Source: Burkholderia sp. lig30
GTDB lineage: Bacteria > Pseudomonadota > Gammaproteobacteria > Burkholderiales > Burkholderiaceae
Reading direction: 5' to 3'
Length of the DNA: 49,078 nt
Assembly: GCF_000687455.2 (NCBI RefSeq)
Contig: NZ_JGVW01000104.1
Location: forward strand, 1 to 49,078
Both the position numbers and the translations under genes were made by a program. Position 1 is the stretch's first letter. Each line of letters begins with the position of its first letter. Positions 29,770-38,980 of the stretch are shown piece by piece. The notes below the pieces were generated by a model. That model did no database searches and was not told where the DNA came from. It worked only from the letters and a program-made list of their open reading frames with translations.

Positions 29770-30839
29770 TGCGTCACCTTGACCGCGAGCCGCGCGGGCC
29801 ACGCCGCGGCCGGATCGACCTTGAGCCACGCGACGCCCGGCAGGCCGGTCTTGACGAGCTTCAGATGCCGCTGCAGCAGGTCGCGGTCGATGCGCGCCTT
29901 CACGCGGAACATCAGCTTCTGCCGCTCGCTGGCGGTCTCGACCGTCTTCGGCGTGAACTGCGCGGTGCTCGACACGAACGACACCTTCGCCGGGATCACG
30001 TACTGCGGCGCCGCGTCGAGCACGATGCGCACGTCGGCGCCGAGCGGCACCCGGCCGACGACCGTTTCCGGCAGGAAGAACGTCATGTAGACGTCGGACA
30101 GATCGACGACGTTCATCACCTTGCCGCCCGCGGGCAGCACCTCGCCGGCCTCCGCGACGCGATACTGGACCCGGCCGTCGCGCGGCGAGGTCAGCTCGCT
30201 GTCCGAGATGTCGGCCTGCACGCGCGCGACGGTCGCCTGCGCGGCCGTGACGGCCGAACGGGCGGCGACGAGCTGCGCCTGGGTCGCGTCGATCGCGGCC
30301 TGCGCGGCCTCGACCTGCGCCCGCGCGGCCTGCACGGTCGCTTGCGCGCTGCGCGCGCGGGCGCGGTCGTCGTCCAGTTCCTGCATCGACGACGCGCCTT
30401 CGCGCGACAGCGTCTCGGAACGCGCGAGCCGCCGCTCGGCGGCATCCAGCTCGCTTTCGCGCTGCACGACCGCGGCCACGGCCGCCGCCTTGTCGCTCTT
30501 GCGCTGCGCGACCTGCGCGTCGACGCTGGCCGCCGTGCTCAGCGCCTGCTGCTGCTTCGCGCGCGCCTCGTCGATCTGCGCCTGCAGCACGACGACGTCC
30601 ATTTTCGCGAGCGGCTGGCCGGCCTTCACGAAATCGCCTTCGTCCACCAGCATCGCGCTGACGCGCCCCGGGAGCTTGGTCGCGACGTCGATCTCGGTCG
30701 CCTCGATGCGGCCGTTGCCGCTCACGAGCCCCGCGTCCGCGTGGCCGTCGCGCCAGCGCGCCCAGCCATAGTAGACGGCGAAGACCGCGAGCGCGGCCGC
30801 GCCGATCCCGATCAGTTGTTGGCGGGTGGGCATTTTCAT
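29766..30839 (-). CDS. HlyD/EmrA-type membrane fusion protein
   Basis: This periplasmic adaptor links an inner-membrane ABC exporter to an outer-membrane channel. The 357-residue protein has an N-terminal membrane anchor (about 9-27), a lipoyl half-motif [18 protein letters not shown], a long Ala/Gln/Arg-rich coiled coil (about 80-215), the second half-motif [18 protein letters not shown] and a beta-barrel domain. It overlaps both neighbours by 4 bp, so OMP, adaptor and pump are made together. It corresponds to YhiI of the E. coli rbbA operon. Confidence 0.92.
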   Translation of the reverse strand: MKMPTRQQLIGIGAAALAVFAVYYGWARWRDGHADAGLVSGNGRIEATEIDVATKLPGRVSAMLVDEGDFVKAGQPLAKMDVVVLQAQIDEARAKQQQALSTAASVDAQVAQRKSDKAAAVAAVVQRESELDAAERRLARSETLSREGASSMQELDDDRARARSAQATVQAARAQVEAAQAAIDATQAQLVAARSAVTAAQATVARVQADISDSELTSPRDGRVQYRVAEAGEVLPAGGKVMNVVDLSDVYMTFFLPETVVGRVPLGADVRIVLDAAPQYVIPAKVSFVSSTAQFTPKTVETASERQKLMFRVKARIDRDLLQRHLKLVKTGLPGVAWLKVDPAAAWPARLAVKVTQ

Positions 30840-32353
30840 TGTGTGGAGCCTGAATCGGTCGAATCGTGAGCCAGGGGAGCGGCGGCATCCCCGGGGGGTG
30901 CCGGCGTGGCGCCGCCGAGCGCGCCGAACAGCGCGACGCGGCTCGACAGCAACGCGCGGCGGGTCTGGACGAGCTGTTGCTGGGCATTCAGCAGGTCGCG
31001 CTGCGCATCGAGCACTTCGAGAAAGCGCGTCGCGCCGCTGTCGTAGCGCAGTTTAGCGAGCCGCGCGCGGTCGGCCTGCGACGCGAGCGTGTCGCGCTCG
31101 ATGCGGACCTGCTCGGCGAGCCAGTAGCGCGCGGCCAGCGCGTCGGAGACGTCGCGGAACGCACCCTGCACGGTCTTTTCGTATTGCGCGACCGCCTCGT
31201 CGCGCTGCGCCTTCGACGATGCGAGATTCGCGCGGTTGCGCCCCGCGTCGAAGATCGGCATCGCGAGGGTCGGCACGACGTTCCACGTGCCGGTGCCGGC
31301 CGCGAACAGGTTGTGCAGCTCGCTGCTGCCCGAACCGATCGCGCTCGTCAGCGAGATGCGCGGGAAGAAGGCCGCGCGCGCCGCGCCGATGTTCGCGTGC
31401 GCCGCGCGCAGCTGGTGTTCGGCCGCGATCACGTCCGGCCGGTTTTCGAGCAGCGCGGACGGCAGCCCGGGCGCGAACGTCGGCGTCACGGCCGCGTCGT
31501 CCAGCGTGAGCGGCGCGGCGGGCAGGTCGGGGGCCGCGCCGACCAGCAGCGTCAGCGCGTCGGCGGCGGCTGCACGCGCCTGGCCGAGCTGCGCGCCGAG
31601 CGATTCGGCCTGCTGCAGCAGGATCTCCGACTGCGTCAGGTCGAGGCGCGAGATCGCGCCTTCCTGGTAGCGCCGCCGGAAAATCCGCAGCGACTCGCGA
31701 CGGCTGTCGATCGTCTCGCGGGTCAACGCGATTCGCTCGTCGAGCGCGCACAGGGTCAGGTAGGCGTCCGCGACCTGCGTGACGAGGCTGAGCGTGGTCG
31801 CGCGGCGCGCTGCGTCGCTGGCCAGATAGCGTTCGAGCGCCGCGTCCTTCAGGCTGCGCACGCGCCCCCAGAAGTCGATCTCCCATTGGGTTTCCGCAAG
31901 CTGCACGTCGAAGGCCTGCCCGTCGAGCGGGCTCGGCGTCAGCAGGCCGCCGGGCGTGCGGAACCGCACGTAGGCGGCGCCGGCGTTGATCGTCGGCCAT
32001 TGATCGGCACGGCGCACGCCGTACGCGGCGCGGGCCTGATCGACGCGCGCGACCGCCGCGCGCAGGTCGCGGTTGTTGGCGAGCGCCTGGCCGATCAGCG
32101 CGCGCAGCCGCGGGTCGGCGAAATAGGTCTGCCAGTCGAGCGGCGCAGGTGCGGCCGACGCGTTGTCCGCGTCGCCGCCGGGATACGCGGCCGGCACGGG
32201 CAGTGCGGGGCGCGTGTAGTGCGGCGCGAGCGACAGGCATCCCGACAGCAGTGCGCTACATGCCAGCGCCACGGCAAGACGCGCGGCCCGCGCGACGGCG
32301 ATGCCGGCGGGGGCGCGCAAGCGGGCGGGGAGCGCGGGGGAGCGCATGGACAT
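30836..32353 (-). CDS. outer-membrane efflux lipoprotein (NodT/TolC family)
   Basis: The 505-residue protein is the channel of the tripartite exporter. It has a lipoprotein signal with lipobox LLSGC followed by [10 protein letters not shown], then two TolC-type repeats, including [21 protein letters not shown] and [16 protein letters not shown]. The ATG at 32353 has AAGGA 8 bp upstream; the ATG at 32347 is the alternative. It is the first gene of the FNR-box operon OMP-HlyD-RbbA-permease. E. coli rbbA operons lack a dedicated channel gene, so this is a self-sufficient version. Confidence 0.92.
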   Translation of the reverse strand: MSMRSPALPARLRAPAGIAVARAARLAVALACSALLSGCLSLAPHYTRPALPVPAAYPGGDADNASAAPAPLDWQTYFADPRLRALIGQALANNRDLRAAVARVDQARAAYGVRRADQWPTINAGAAYVRFRTPGGLLTPSPLDGQAFDVQLAETQWEIDFWGRVRSLKDAALERYLASDAARRATTLSLVTQVADAYLTLCALDERIALTRETIDSRRESLRIFRRRYQEGAISRLDLTQSEILLQQAESLGAQLGQARAAAADALTLLVGAAPDLPAAPLTLDDAAVTPTFAPGLPSALLENRPDVIAAEHQLRAAHANIGAARAAFFPRISLTSAIGSGSSELHNLFAAGTGTWNVVPTLAMPIFDAGRNRANLASSKAQRDEAVAQYEKTVQGAFRDVSDALAARYWLAEQVRIERDTLASQADRARLAKLRYDSGATRFLEVLDAQRDLLNAQQQLVQTRRALLSSRVALFGALGGATPAPPGDAAAPLAHDSTDSGSTQ

Positions 32354-32699
32354 CCTCGGAATCCTTCGGGAAAACAGGGCGCCGCTGCGTGGCGCAGCGG
32401 GGCGGGGCGGCATCCGGAGGGCGCACGAGGCAAGTCGCGCGTCGGTACGCCGGGCCGTCCCCATTCTTATCTGACGATTGTCTTTCCCGCTTGATCTGAA
32501 TCAGCTGCTTGGGCAGGTATTTCGAGGGGTTCCTCGCTTGACCGGAGCAGAGGGAAGGCGGCTTGACAGCGAGACGGGCTTGCGCTGGCCGCCAGAAGGG
32601 CAGAGCGCGACGAGCATGACGCGGCGGCCGGCCCGTCCGGCGGCCAACCCCACGAACGAATGTTCAGGAAAACAGGAGAACGTGCCTGACCGGCCGTGC
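32354..32699. other. intergenic region between the efflux operon and the EAL gene
   Basis: The 346 bp contain the FNR-type promoter of the efflux operon. The stretch 32505-32699 lies behind the EAL-gene stop and shows no gene or strong hairpin. Confidence 0.5.
32464..32504 (-). promoter_or_regulatory. FNR/ANR-type promoter of the efflux operon
   Basis: TTGATCTGAATCAG (32491-32504) has one mismatch to a perfect box. TAAGAA (32464-32469, minus strand) begins 28.5 bp from its centre, and AAGAAT 29.5 bp. The predicted leader is about 105 nt. Confidence 0.5.
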
Positions 32700-35018
32700 C
32701 TAGCCCGCGCGAATGAAGCGCGCGAACGCATTCGCCGCCAGCGGGCGGCTGATCAGATAGCCCTGTGCGGCATCGCATCCGATGTCCGCGAGAAAGTCGC
32801 GCTGCTTCCCGCTTTCGACGCCTTCGGCGACGACGCGCAACGACAGCGCCCGGGCCAGCTTCACGATCGCATCGACGCGCAGCATCGCCTGCGCGTCGTG
32901 GCCCATCCCGCGGATCAGCGACCGGTCGATCTTCAGCGTGTCCAGCGGAATGTGCCTGACATAGTCGAGATTCGATTTTTCCGCGCCGAAATGGTCGAGC
33001 GCGACGTGCGCGCCAAGCGCCTTGAGCGCGGACAGCGCATGCGTGGCCGCCTCGTAATGACGGATCATCGTCGCTTCCGTCACTTCGATTTCGAGCTGGC
33101 GCGCATCGAGCCCGTAGCGATCGATCGCGGCCGCGATCCTGTCGACCAGGTCGCTGTCGGTCAACTGCCTGAGCGACAGGTTCAGCGCGACGACGAAATC
33201 GCTCGCGACCGTGCCGTCGCGCTGCCATGCGGCAAGCTGGCGGCACGCGCGATCGACCACCCACGCGTCGATCCGGGCGATCAGCGGCGATTCCTCGGCG
33301 ATCGCGATGAAATCGGCGGGTGCGAGCAGCCCCCATGACGCATGACGCCATCGCAACAAGGCCTCCGCGCCGCGCGCACGGCCTTCCCGCAGGCAGACCT
33401 GCGGCTGGTAGAACAATTCGAATTCGTCGCCGGCCAGCGCCTGATCCATCTCGTGGCGGAGCCGCACCTTCGCGTGGCGGCTGCTCGTCAGATCGCTGTC
33501 GTACAGCCGGACCGCGCCGCCGCCCGTCGCCTTCGCCTCGGCCATCGCGGCGGCGGCCTTGCGCAGCAGCTCGCTCTCGTCGATGCCGTCGCGCGGGAAC
33601 TGCGCGATGCCGACGCTCGCGCTCAGGTGAAACCACTCGCCCGCGGCCTGGAGCGGCTCCGTCAGCGCGCGCAGCCAGCTTCCGGCGACCGGCATCGGAT
33701 TGGCTGCCGCCGAGTCCGACAGGATGCCGACGAACTCCGCGCCGCCCGCGTGGCCGACGTAGTGCCCTTCGGCCGAAAACGACGCGACGCGCCGCCCGAG
33801 TTGCGCGAGCACTTCGTCGGCGCCGGCGTAGCCGACCAGCTCGGTGATTTCGCGGAACCGGTCGACGTCGAGCAGGATCACGGCGAGCGTCCCGCCGTCG
33901 TGCCGCGCCTGCGCCAGCGCGGCGCCGAGCCGGCGCATCGCGCTCACCCGGTCCGGCAGGCCTGTCAGCGCATCGTGCCCGGCCGCCGCGATGGCGTGGG
34001 CCGCGCCGGTGTCGCGCAGGAACACGATCGCCTCGGCGCCGCAGCGCTGCGCGACGAGCTCGACCCAGTGCCCGGGCATGCCCGGCAGCTCGAGCGCGGC
34101 CGTGCCCGCGCCGGCGGCGAACGCGGCGTCGCAGACGTCCGCGATGCCGGTCTCAGGCAATGCGCGGCGCACGTTCGCCCCGGTCGCGTCGCCACCGCGG
34201 ATGCCGAGCAGATCGGCCGCCGCGCCGCTGATGTGGGTGAGCGTGCCCGCCCGATCGACGATCATGAGCGCTTCGCGCGTCCCTTCGAGCATCGACTGCG
34301 TGCGCCGCGCGGACGCGTCGAGCGCGTAAAGGACCGTCGGGCTTTCGTCGGAGAGGTTCCGCATCAGCATCGCGGCACGCCGCTGCTCCTCGCCGCGCAG
34401 CCGCACCCGCTTGCTGAACGCGACCGCGAGCTGGCGCACCTCGGCCGGGTGGAACGGCGCGCACAGCACCACGAAGCGATCCGTGCGCCCCGCGCGCTCG
34501 ACCATCTGTGCCCACGTGTAATCCTTGTGCGGCGCGCAGAACACGATCTGCAGATCCGGATCGACCTGCCAGAGCCGCCGCGCCGTCTCGACGCCGTCCC
34601 ATCCGCCGGGCAGGCGCACGTCGAGAAACGCCATGATGTAGGCGGCGCGATTGACGGCCGCCTCGCTGACCAGCTCGAACGCCGTCTCGCCGTCGGATGC
34701 GGTATCGACGACGAACTTGAGCGGGGCCTTCTCGTGCCGGCCGTCCGCAGCCTTGTGGCGGGCGCCGGGCGCGTCGGGACGCGCACGCGGCGCGCGCCTG
34801 TCCGGATCGCCGTTCGTCAGGACGCGGCAATACAGGTCGAGCATCGACGGATCGTCGTCGACCACGAGAATGCGCTGCGGAAAGCGCGGCAGTGACCGAT
34901 GCCCGGCGGCAACGGCGTGGGGCTCGGCGGAGGACAGGGCGGACGAAGTCGCGGCAGCCGGGTTCGCGTCGGGGTCGCGCGCGCCGCCTTCCGGACGCGT
35001 GCCAGAGGGTTCAATCAT
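32700..35018 (-). CDS. REC-PAS-GGDEF-EAL protein with degenerate catalytic sites
   Basis: The 772-residue protein has a receiver-like domain (about 48-200) with a low-complexity Arg/Ala insert (68-100), a PAS domain (about 240-335), a GGDEF domain (about 345-510) and an EAL domain (about 515-770). The receiver keeps D133 but has Ala187 where the switch Lys of KPF is expected. GGDEF reads GGAEF (425-429), so cyclase activity is unlikely. EAL keeps E552, N613, E648, D675, K696 and E732, but DDFGTG has become DHFGAE (675-680), losing a metal-binding Asp. It may be a c-di-GMP receptor or scaffold rather than an enzyme. The ATG at 35018 has no clear ribosome site. Confidence 0.85.
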   Translation of the reverse strand: MIEPSGTRPEGGARDPDANPAAATSSALSSAEPHAVAAGHRSLPRFPQRILVVDDDPSMLDLYCRVLTNGDPDRRAPRARPDAPGARHKAADGRHEKAPLKFVVDTASDGETAFELVSEAAVNRAAYIMAFLDVRLPGGWDGVETARRLWQVDPDLQIVFCAPHKDYTWAQMVERAGRTDRFVVLCAPFHPAEVRQLAVAFSKRVRLRGEEQRRAAMLMRNLSDESPTVLYALDASARRTQSMLEGTREALMIVDRAGTLTHISGAAADLLGIRGGDATGANVRRALPETGIADVCDAAFAAGAGTAALELPGMPGHWVELVAQRCGAEAIVFLRDTGAAHAIAAAGHDALTGLPDRVSAMRRLGAALAQARHDGGTLAVILLDVDRFREITELVGYAGADEVLAQLGRRVASFSAEGHYVGHAGGAEFVGILSDSAAANPMPVAGSWLRALTEPLQAAGEWFHLSASVGIAQFPRDGIDESELLRKAAAAMAEAKATGGGAVRLYDSDLTSSRHAKVRLRHEMDQALAGDEFELFYQPQVCLREGRARGAEALLRWRHASWGLLAPADFIAIAEESPLIARIDAWVVDRACRQLAAWQRDGTVASDFVVALNLSLRQLTDSDLVDRIAAAIDRYGLDARQLEIEVTEATMIRHYEAATHALSALKALGAHVALDHFGAEKSNLDYVRHIPLDTLKIDRSLIRGMGHDAQAMLRVDAIVKLARALSLRVVAEGVESGKQRDFLADIGCDAAQGYLISRPLAANAFARFIRAG

Positions 35019-35330
35019 TTGTTTTGCCGGGGTACCGGAAGGTCGAGGGCACGCTGATAGTGTCTCGCCCACGTGACCGTGATGCCGATGATAGCCGAAA
35101 GCGCCCGCCGGCCGGGTAGGAAAAAACACTTACGCCGCGCCCGCGACGACCCGGCAGACATAAAAGATTTGCATCTTTTCTTATCAGGATATTGCGTTTG
35201 TCTTATGACGATCGCTGCCGTATCGTCTTCTTTCCCGGATGCGTGCCGCCCGGTCCGCCGTTCGAGGCGGCAAGCGGGCGCGACATCGGCGCCCGCCCGG
35301 CCATCCGTCCAACTACTCGGGGAGATCACG
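35019..35330. other. divergent control region EAL gene / sulfonate binding protein
   Basis: The 312 bp include one of the most AT-rich stretches of the window (about 35158-35215), with a perfect 7-bp inverted repeat. It likely contains the promoters of both neighbours; no confident hexamer pair was assigned. Confidence 0.5.
35162..35179. promoter_or_regulatory. perfect AT-rich inverted repeat, candidate operator
   Basis: AAAAGAT-ttgc-ATCTTTT lies 152 bp before the sulfonate-binding-protein gene. The symmetry, AT-richness and position suggest a binding site for a LysR-type sulfur regulator (CysB/SsuR class). This is inference. Confidence 0.35.
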
Positions 35331-36296
35331 TTGCTGAGCCGAATCGTCACGACGCTTGTGCTTGCGCTCGCCGCGCAGCAAGGCATCGCGAAAGACACCG
35401 TCACGCTGCGCGTCGGTGAGCAGAACTACTTCAACATCCAGGCGTCGATGGAGGCGTCAGGCGTCCTCAAGGATCTGCCTTACACGATCGAGTGGAAGCA
35501 CTTCCAGGCCGCGGCCCCGGTCGCCGAGAGCCTGAACGGCAACGCGATCGACATCGGCTTTCTCGGCGATTCCCCGCTGCTGACGCTCGCCGCGCGCGGT
35601 GCGCCGGTCAAGGTCGTCGCGGTGTCGCGGCAGAGTCTCGACGGCGTCGCGATCCTCGTGCCGAAGCATTCGCCGGTGCGCACGGTCGCCGACCTGCAAG
35701 GCAAGACGATCGCCGTGTGGCGCGGCGCGTGGAGCCAGCAGCTGGTGCTGCGCGCGCTCGAGCACGCGGGCCTGCGCGCCGACTCGGTCAAGTACGCGTA
35801 CCTGATGCCGATCGACGCGACCAACGCGCTCGCGAACGGCTCGGTCGACGCGGTGTCGCTGTGGGAGCCGTTCGTCAGCACGCTGGCGCTTCGGCAGGGC
35901 GCGCGGCCCGTCGTCACCGCGCAAGGCCTGATGCCGGCGCTCAGCTTCGTCGCCGCCAACGAGCAGGCCGCCACGGCCCGGCGCGCGGAGATCGCCGATT
36001 TCCTGCGCCGCGTCGTTGCCGCGCGCCAGTGGGTCGACAGCCATCCGCGCGAATACGCGGACCTGTGGGCGACGCGCGCGAAGCTCGAGCCGGACGTCGC
36101 CTATCGCTGGCTCAACAACGCGCACCAGCGCGTCGGCCCGATCGACGACACCGCCGCGAAGGACGCGCAGAACACCGCCGACTTTCTGCACAAGGCCGGC
36201 GTGATCCCGGCCCCGTTCGATACCGCGAAGCTGCTCGACCGCTCGTACGCCGGCGCGTTCGCCGCCCCCGCGCAGAAGACCGCCGCGGCCCGTTGA
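35331..36296 (+). CDS. aliphatic-sulfonate ABC transporter substrate-binding protein (SsuA-like)
   Basis: The 321-residue periplasmic protein has a short signal peptide (about 1-22: LSRIVTTLVLALAAQQGIA) and an SsuA/NMT1 fold, with GFLGDSPLL, KTIAVWRGAWSQQLVLRALE and SVDAVSLWEPF typical of sulfonate or taurine binding. The start is taken as TTG at 35331 because GGGGAG lies 6 bp upstream; an in-frame ATG at 35073 would add an unlikely Arg-rich leader. It is followed by a flavin monooxygenase gene, so it probably delivers an organosulfonate. No permease or ATPase gene is adjacent. Confidence 0.85.
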   Translation: MLSRIVTTLVLALAAQQGIAKDTVTLRVGEQNYFNIQASMEASGVLKDLPYTIEWKHFQAAAPVAESLNGNAIDIGFLGDSPLLTLAARGAPVKVVAVSRQSLDGVAILVPKHSPVRTVADLQGKTIAVWRGAWSQQLVLRALEHAGLRADSVKYAYLMPIDATNALANGSVDAVSLWEPFVSTLALRQGARPVVTAQGLMPALSFVAANEQAATARRAEIADFLRRVVAARQWVDSHPREYADLWATRAKLEPDVAYRWLNNAHQRVGPIDDTAAKDAQNTADFLHKAGVIPAPFDTAKLLDRSYAGAFAAPAQKTAAAR

Positions 36297-36317
36297 GCGG
36301 CGCAGCCCGTTGAGCGG

Positions 36318-36347
36318 CGCGCGGCCCGCCCGCCGGGCGGCCGCGCG
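36318..36347. repeat. strong GC hairpin within the sulfonate gene pair
   Basis: A 13-bp stem with one bulge (arms CGCGCGGCCcGCCC and GGGCGGCCGCGCG, 3-nt loop) lies between the binding-protein and monooxygenase genes. It is preceded by a short direct repeat (CCCGTTGAGCGGCGC, two copies between 36289 and 36320). It may trim or attenuate the transcript so that more binding protein than enzyme is made. Confidence 0.5.
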
Positions 36348-36389
36348 ACGCGTGCCGGCCTCCACCCGAACCCTGAAGGACATCCCGAC

Positions 36390-37484
36390 ATGCCAGTCGA
36401 CATCATCGGCATGATCACCGCGACACCCGGCGCGGAGGTCGACGTGCCCGGCGGCGCTGCCGTCCAGCCCGACTACGTGCGGCGCTTCGCGCACGCGCAT
36501 GAAGCCGCCGGCTTCGACCAGATCCTGGTCGGCCATTTCAGCAACGCGGCGGACGGCGTCGTCGTCGCCGCGTGTGCGACCGCCGCGACCGAGCGTATCC
36601 GCCTCCTGCACGCGCACCGGCCGGGCGTCATCGCACCGTCGGCCGCCGCGCGGCAGATCGCGACGCTCGACGTGTTTTCCGGCGGGCGGCTCGCGATCAA
36701 CATCGTGTCCGGCGGCGACGACGCCGACCTGCAGCGTGATGGCGATTTCCTGCCGCACGACGCGCGCTACCGGCGCACCGACGAATACCTCGACGTGCTG
36801 AAGCGGATCTGGCGCGCGGACACGCCGGTCGATCACGACGGCGAGTTCTACCGGCTGCGCGGCGCGTCGCCGCTCGTCAAGGGCACGCAGGCGCCGCACG
36901 TGCCGATCTACTTCGGCGGCTCGTCGGCGGCGGCGCTGGCCGTCGCCGGCCGGCACGCGGACGTCTACATGACGTGGGGCGAGCCGCTCGCATCGGTGCG
37001 CGAGCAGATCGCGCGCGTGCGCGCGGCCGCCGCGCCGCACGGGCGCGCGCCGCGCATCAGCGTGTCGTTCCGGCCGATCGTCGCGGACACGGAAGGCGCC
37101 GCGTGGGCGAAGGCGGAAGCGATTCGGGCGCGGGTGCGGGCAACGCGGCTTGCGAACGGCCAGCCGATCGACGGCCACGCGCCGCAGAACGCCGGCTCGC
37201 AGCGCCTGATGGCCGCCGCCGCGCAAGGCGACGTGCTCGACGACCGGTTGTGGATGGGGGTGGCGAACCTGACGGGCGCGCGCTGGAACTCGACCGCGCT
37301 GGTCGGCACGCCGGCGCAGATCGCATCGGCGCTCGGCGCGTATTACCGCCTCGGCGTGACGACCTTCCTGATGCGCGGCTTCGATCCGCTCGACGACGCG
37401 ATCGAGTACGGCCGCGCATTGATTCCGGCGATCCATGCGCATATCGCCGAGCTGGACCGGCAGGGCGCGGCGCTGCCGGCCTGA
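36390..37484 (+). CDS. SsuD-like FMNH2-dependent (LLM-class) monooxygenase
   Basis: Enzymes of this luciferase-like class use reduced FMN and O2; SsuD desulfonates alkanesulfonates to sulfite and aldehyde. The 364-residue TIM barrel has HFSNAADG, GRLAINIVSGGDDADL, HDARYRRTDEYLDVLKRIW and PIYFGGSSAAALAVAGRHADVYMTWGEP, all SsuD-like. The ATG at 36390 has AAGGA about 9 bp upstream. With the preceding binding protein it should serve sulfur scavenging. A partner flavin reductase (SsuE) is not adjacent. Confidence 0.88.
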   Translation: MPVDIIGMITATPGAEVDVPGGAAVQPDYVRRFAHAHEAAGFDQILVGHFSNAADGVVVAACATAATERIRLLHAHRPGVIAPSAAARQIATLDVFSGGRLAINIVSGGDDADLQRDGDFLPHDARYRRTDEYLDVLKRIWRADTPVDHDGEFYRLRGASPLVKGTQAPHVPIYFGGSSAAALAVAGRHADVYMTWGEPLASVREQIARVRAAAAPHGRAPRISVSFRPIVADTEGAAWAKAEAIRARVRATRLANGQPIDGHAPQNAGSQRLMAAAAQGDVLDDRLWMGVANLTGARWNSTALVGTPAQIASALGAYYRLGVTTFLMRGFDPLDDAIEYGRALIPAIHAHIAELDRQGAALPA

Positions 37485-37510
37485 ACGCCGCGCGTCGGCG
37501 CGCGCCCGCG

Positions 37511-38536
37511 TCACGCGGGCGCGGCGGCCGGCTCGGCAAGCTGGAACACGCAGTCGCCGCGCTGCACCTGCGCCGGCACGCGCTTGCAGACGACCTCGCC
37601 GTCGCCCGCGAAGCGCAGCAGCGCCGGCTCGCGCAGCGGCGTGTCGGGAAAATGGATCCGCGCGGCGGGCTGCCCCGCGCGCACCCGCTCGCCGAGTTCG
37701 GCGAGCGGCTCGTAAAGCCCGCGCTCGTAGGCGTAGACGAAGTGATGGTCGCCGCCCACGCGCATGAACCGCGTGACGGCGGGCGGCGCGGCCGGCACGA
37801 GCGGGCCGTGCAGCAGGCCGATGAAGCCGAGGAAGTGCAGCAGGCCGTGACGGCCGAGCCGGATCAGCGCCGGATTCGACATGCCGGCGCCGCCCAGTTC
37901 CGTCACGATCGAGATCGCGCCCTGGCGGCGCGCCGCCGACGCCGAGTGCACCGGGTTCGGCGCGTGCAGCAGCGCATTCGGCAGGCCGAACGCGACCAGC
38001 AGCGCGTTGAGGCGGGCCGCCTCGCCGGCATCGAGCGGATCGATCGCCAGCATGTTGCCGCCGTGATAGAGGAGCGAGCTGCCGCCCGAGTGCAGGTCGA
38101 CCAGATACTGCGCGCGCGACAGCAGCGCGTGCTCGATGTAATCGGCGATCGTCGCGGTCGGCGAGCCGGCCGGATCGCCCGGGAAGCTGCGGTTCAGGTT
38201 GCCGCCGTCGAGCGGCGACACGCGCAGCCCGGCGTCCGCCGCCGGAAAGTTCGCCATCGGCAGCAGGATCAATTGCCCGCTCACCACGTCCGGCTCGATC
38301 TCGCGCATCAGTTGCGACACGATGATCTGGCCTTCGTATTCGTCGCCATGATTGCCGGCCATCACGAGCGCGACCGGCCCGTCGCCGTGGCGGATCGACG
38401 CGATCGGGATCGGCAGCCAGCCGTAGGCCGAACGGTGCACCGAATAGGGCAGCCGCAGAAAGCCGGCCGCTTTCCCCTCGGCATCGAGATCGATCTCGCA
38501 GTGGATCGGATTTCCGGTGTGGGACGTATCGGTCAT
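37511..38536 (-). CDS. succinylglutamate desuccinylase/aspartoacylase-family deacylase
   Basis: The 341-residue protein is an M14-like zinc deacylase with ligands H63 and E66 (GNHGDEYEG) and H149 (VDLHSGG), plus the substrate loop GGNLNRSFPG. Members remove acyl groups from small amino-acid derivatives. Its length and motifs are close to DoeB, the N-acetyl-diaminobutyrate deacetylase of ectoine breakdown, but no other doe gene is present, so the substrate stays open. The ATG at 38536 has GAGG about 7 bp upstream. It is convergent with the sulfonate monooxygenase gene. Confidence 0.85.
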   Translation of the reverse strand: MTDTSHTGNPIHCEIDLDAEGKAAGFLRLPYSVHRSAYGWLPIPIASIRHGDGPVALVMAGNHGDEYEGQIIVSQLMREIEPDVVSGQLILLPMANFPAADAGLRVSPLDGGNLNRSFPGDPAGSPTATIADYIEHALLSRAQYLVDLHSGGSSLLYHGGNMLAIDPLDAGEAARLNALLVAFGLPNALLHAPNPVHSASAARRQGAISIVTELGGAGMSNPALIRLGRHGLLHFLGFIGLLHGPLVPAAPPAVTRFMRVGGDHHFVYAYERGLYEPLAELGERVRAGQPAARIHFPDTPLREPALLRFAGDGEVVCKRVPAQVQRGDCVFQLAEPAAAPA

Positions 38537-38700
38537 GGCGCCCTCGGCGACGAGCGGAGCATGCGCCATCTTATCGGGAATCCGCGCCCGCGCGCGAGCG
38601 GCGGCAGGCCGGCCCGCATGCGGCGCTCGCGCACGGCGGGCCAGCGACAACGCGCACTGTCAGGCGCGCGGCGGCGCGAAGGCCGGCCGCGCGCGGCGCG

Positions 38701-38973
38701 TCATGCGCGCTGTGTTTCAGCCTCGATACGGCCCTCTTCCCAGATCGCCCACAGGCGGCTGCCCGCGCGATACGGATTCCCGCGGCGCTCCGGGTGATCG
38801 AGGATGCCCTGGCGGTAGGCGCCGTACAGCGACAGCGGCGGATTCTGCACGGGGGCCGCGTCCCGACGGGCAGGGCGGCGCCCGGATATCAGGCTGGTGA
38901 TCAGCGATGCGCCGTCGATCACGTCCAGATCGTCGATCGGTTGGCCCGCGCTTACGACTTCGAGGATATCCAT
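38701..38973 (-). CDS. small protein with Rmf/CrpP-like C-terminal domain
   Basis: The 90-residue protein starts MDILEVVSAGQPIDDLDVID. Residues 51-81 follow the spacing of ribosome modulation factor: A52-Y53, G56, N66-P67-Y68, W75 and W78, compared with GYxxG...CPY...W..GW in E. coli Rmf. Rmf dimerises 70S ribosomes in starved cells; CrpP relatives have other proposed roles. The likeness is by eye and needs a profile search. The ATG at 38973 has AGGAG 6 bp upstream, and a near-perfect sigma-54 promoter lies just before it, so the gene is real and tightly controlled. The N-terminal half is unfamiliar. Confidence 0.75.
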   Translation of the reverse strand: MDILEVVSAGQPIDDLDVIDGASLITSLISGRRPARRDAAPVQNPPLSLYGAYRQGILDHPERRGNPYRAGSRLWAIWEEGRIEAETQRA

Positions 38974-38980
38974 GTTGCGC

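Noticed and set aside
26944..30090. A 1048-residue plus-strand open frame opposite the efflux operon
   Set aside because: It is Arg/His/Asp-rich shadow coding; the minus strand carries unmistakable ABC, HlyD and permease motifs with 4-bp overlaps.
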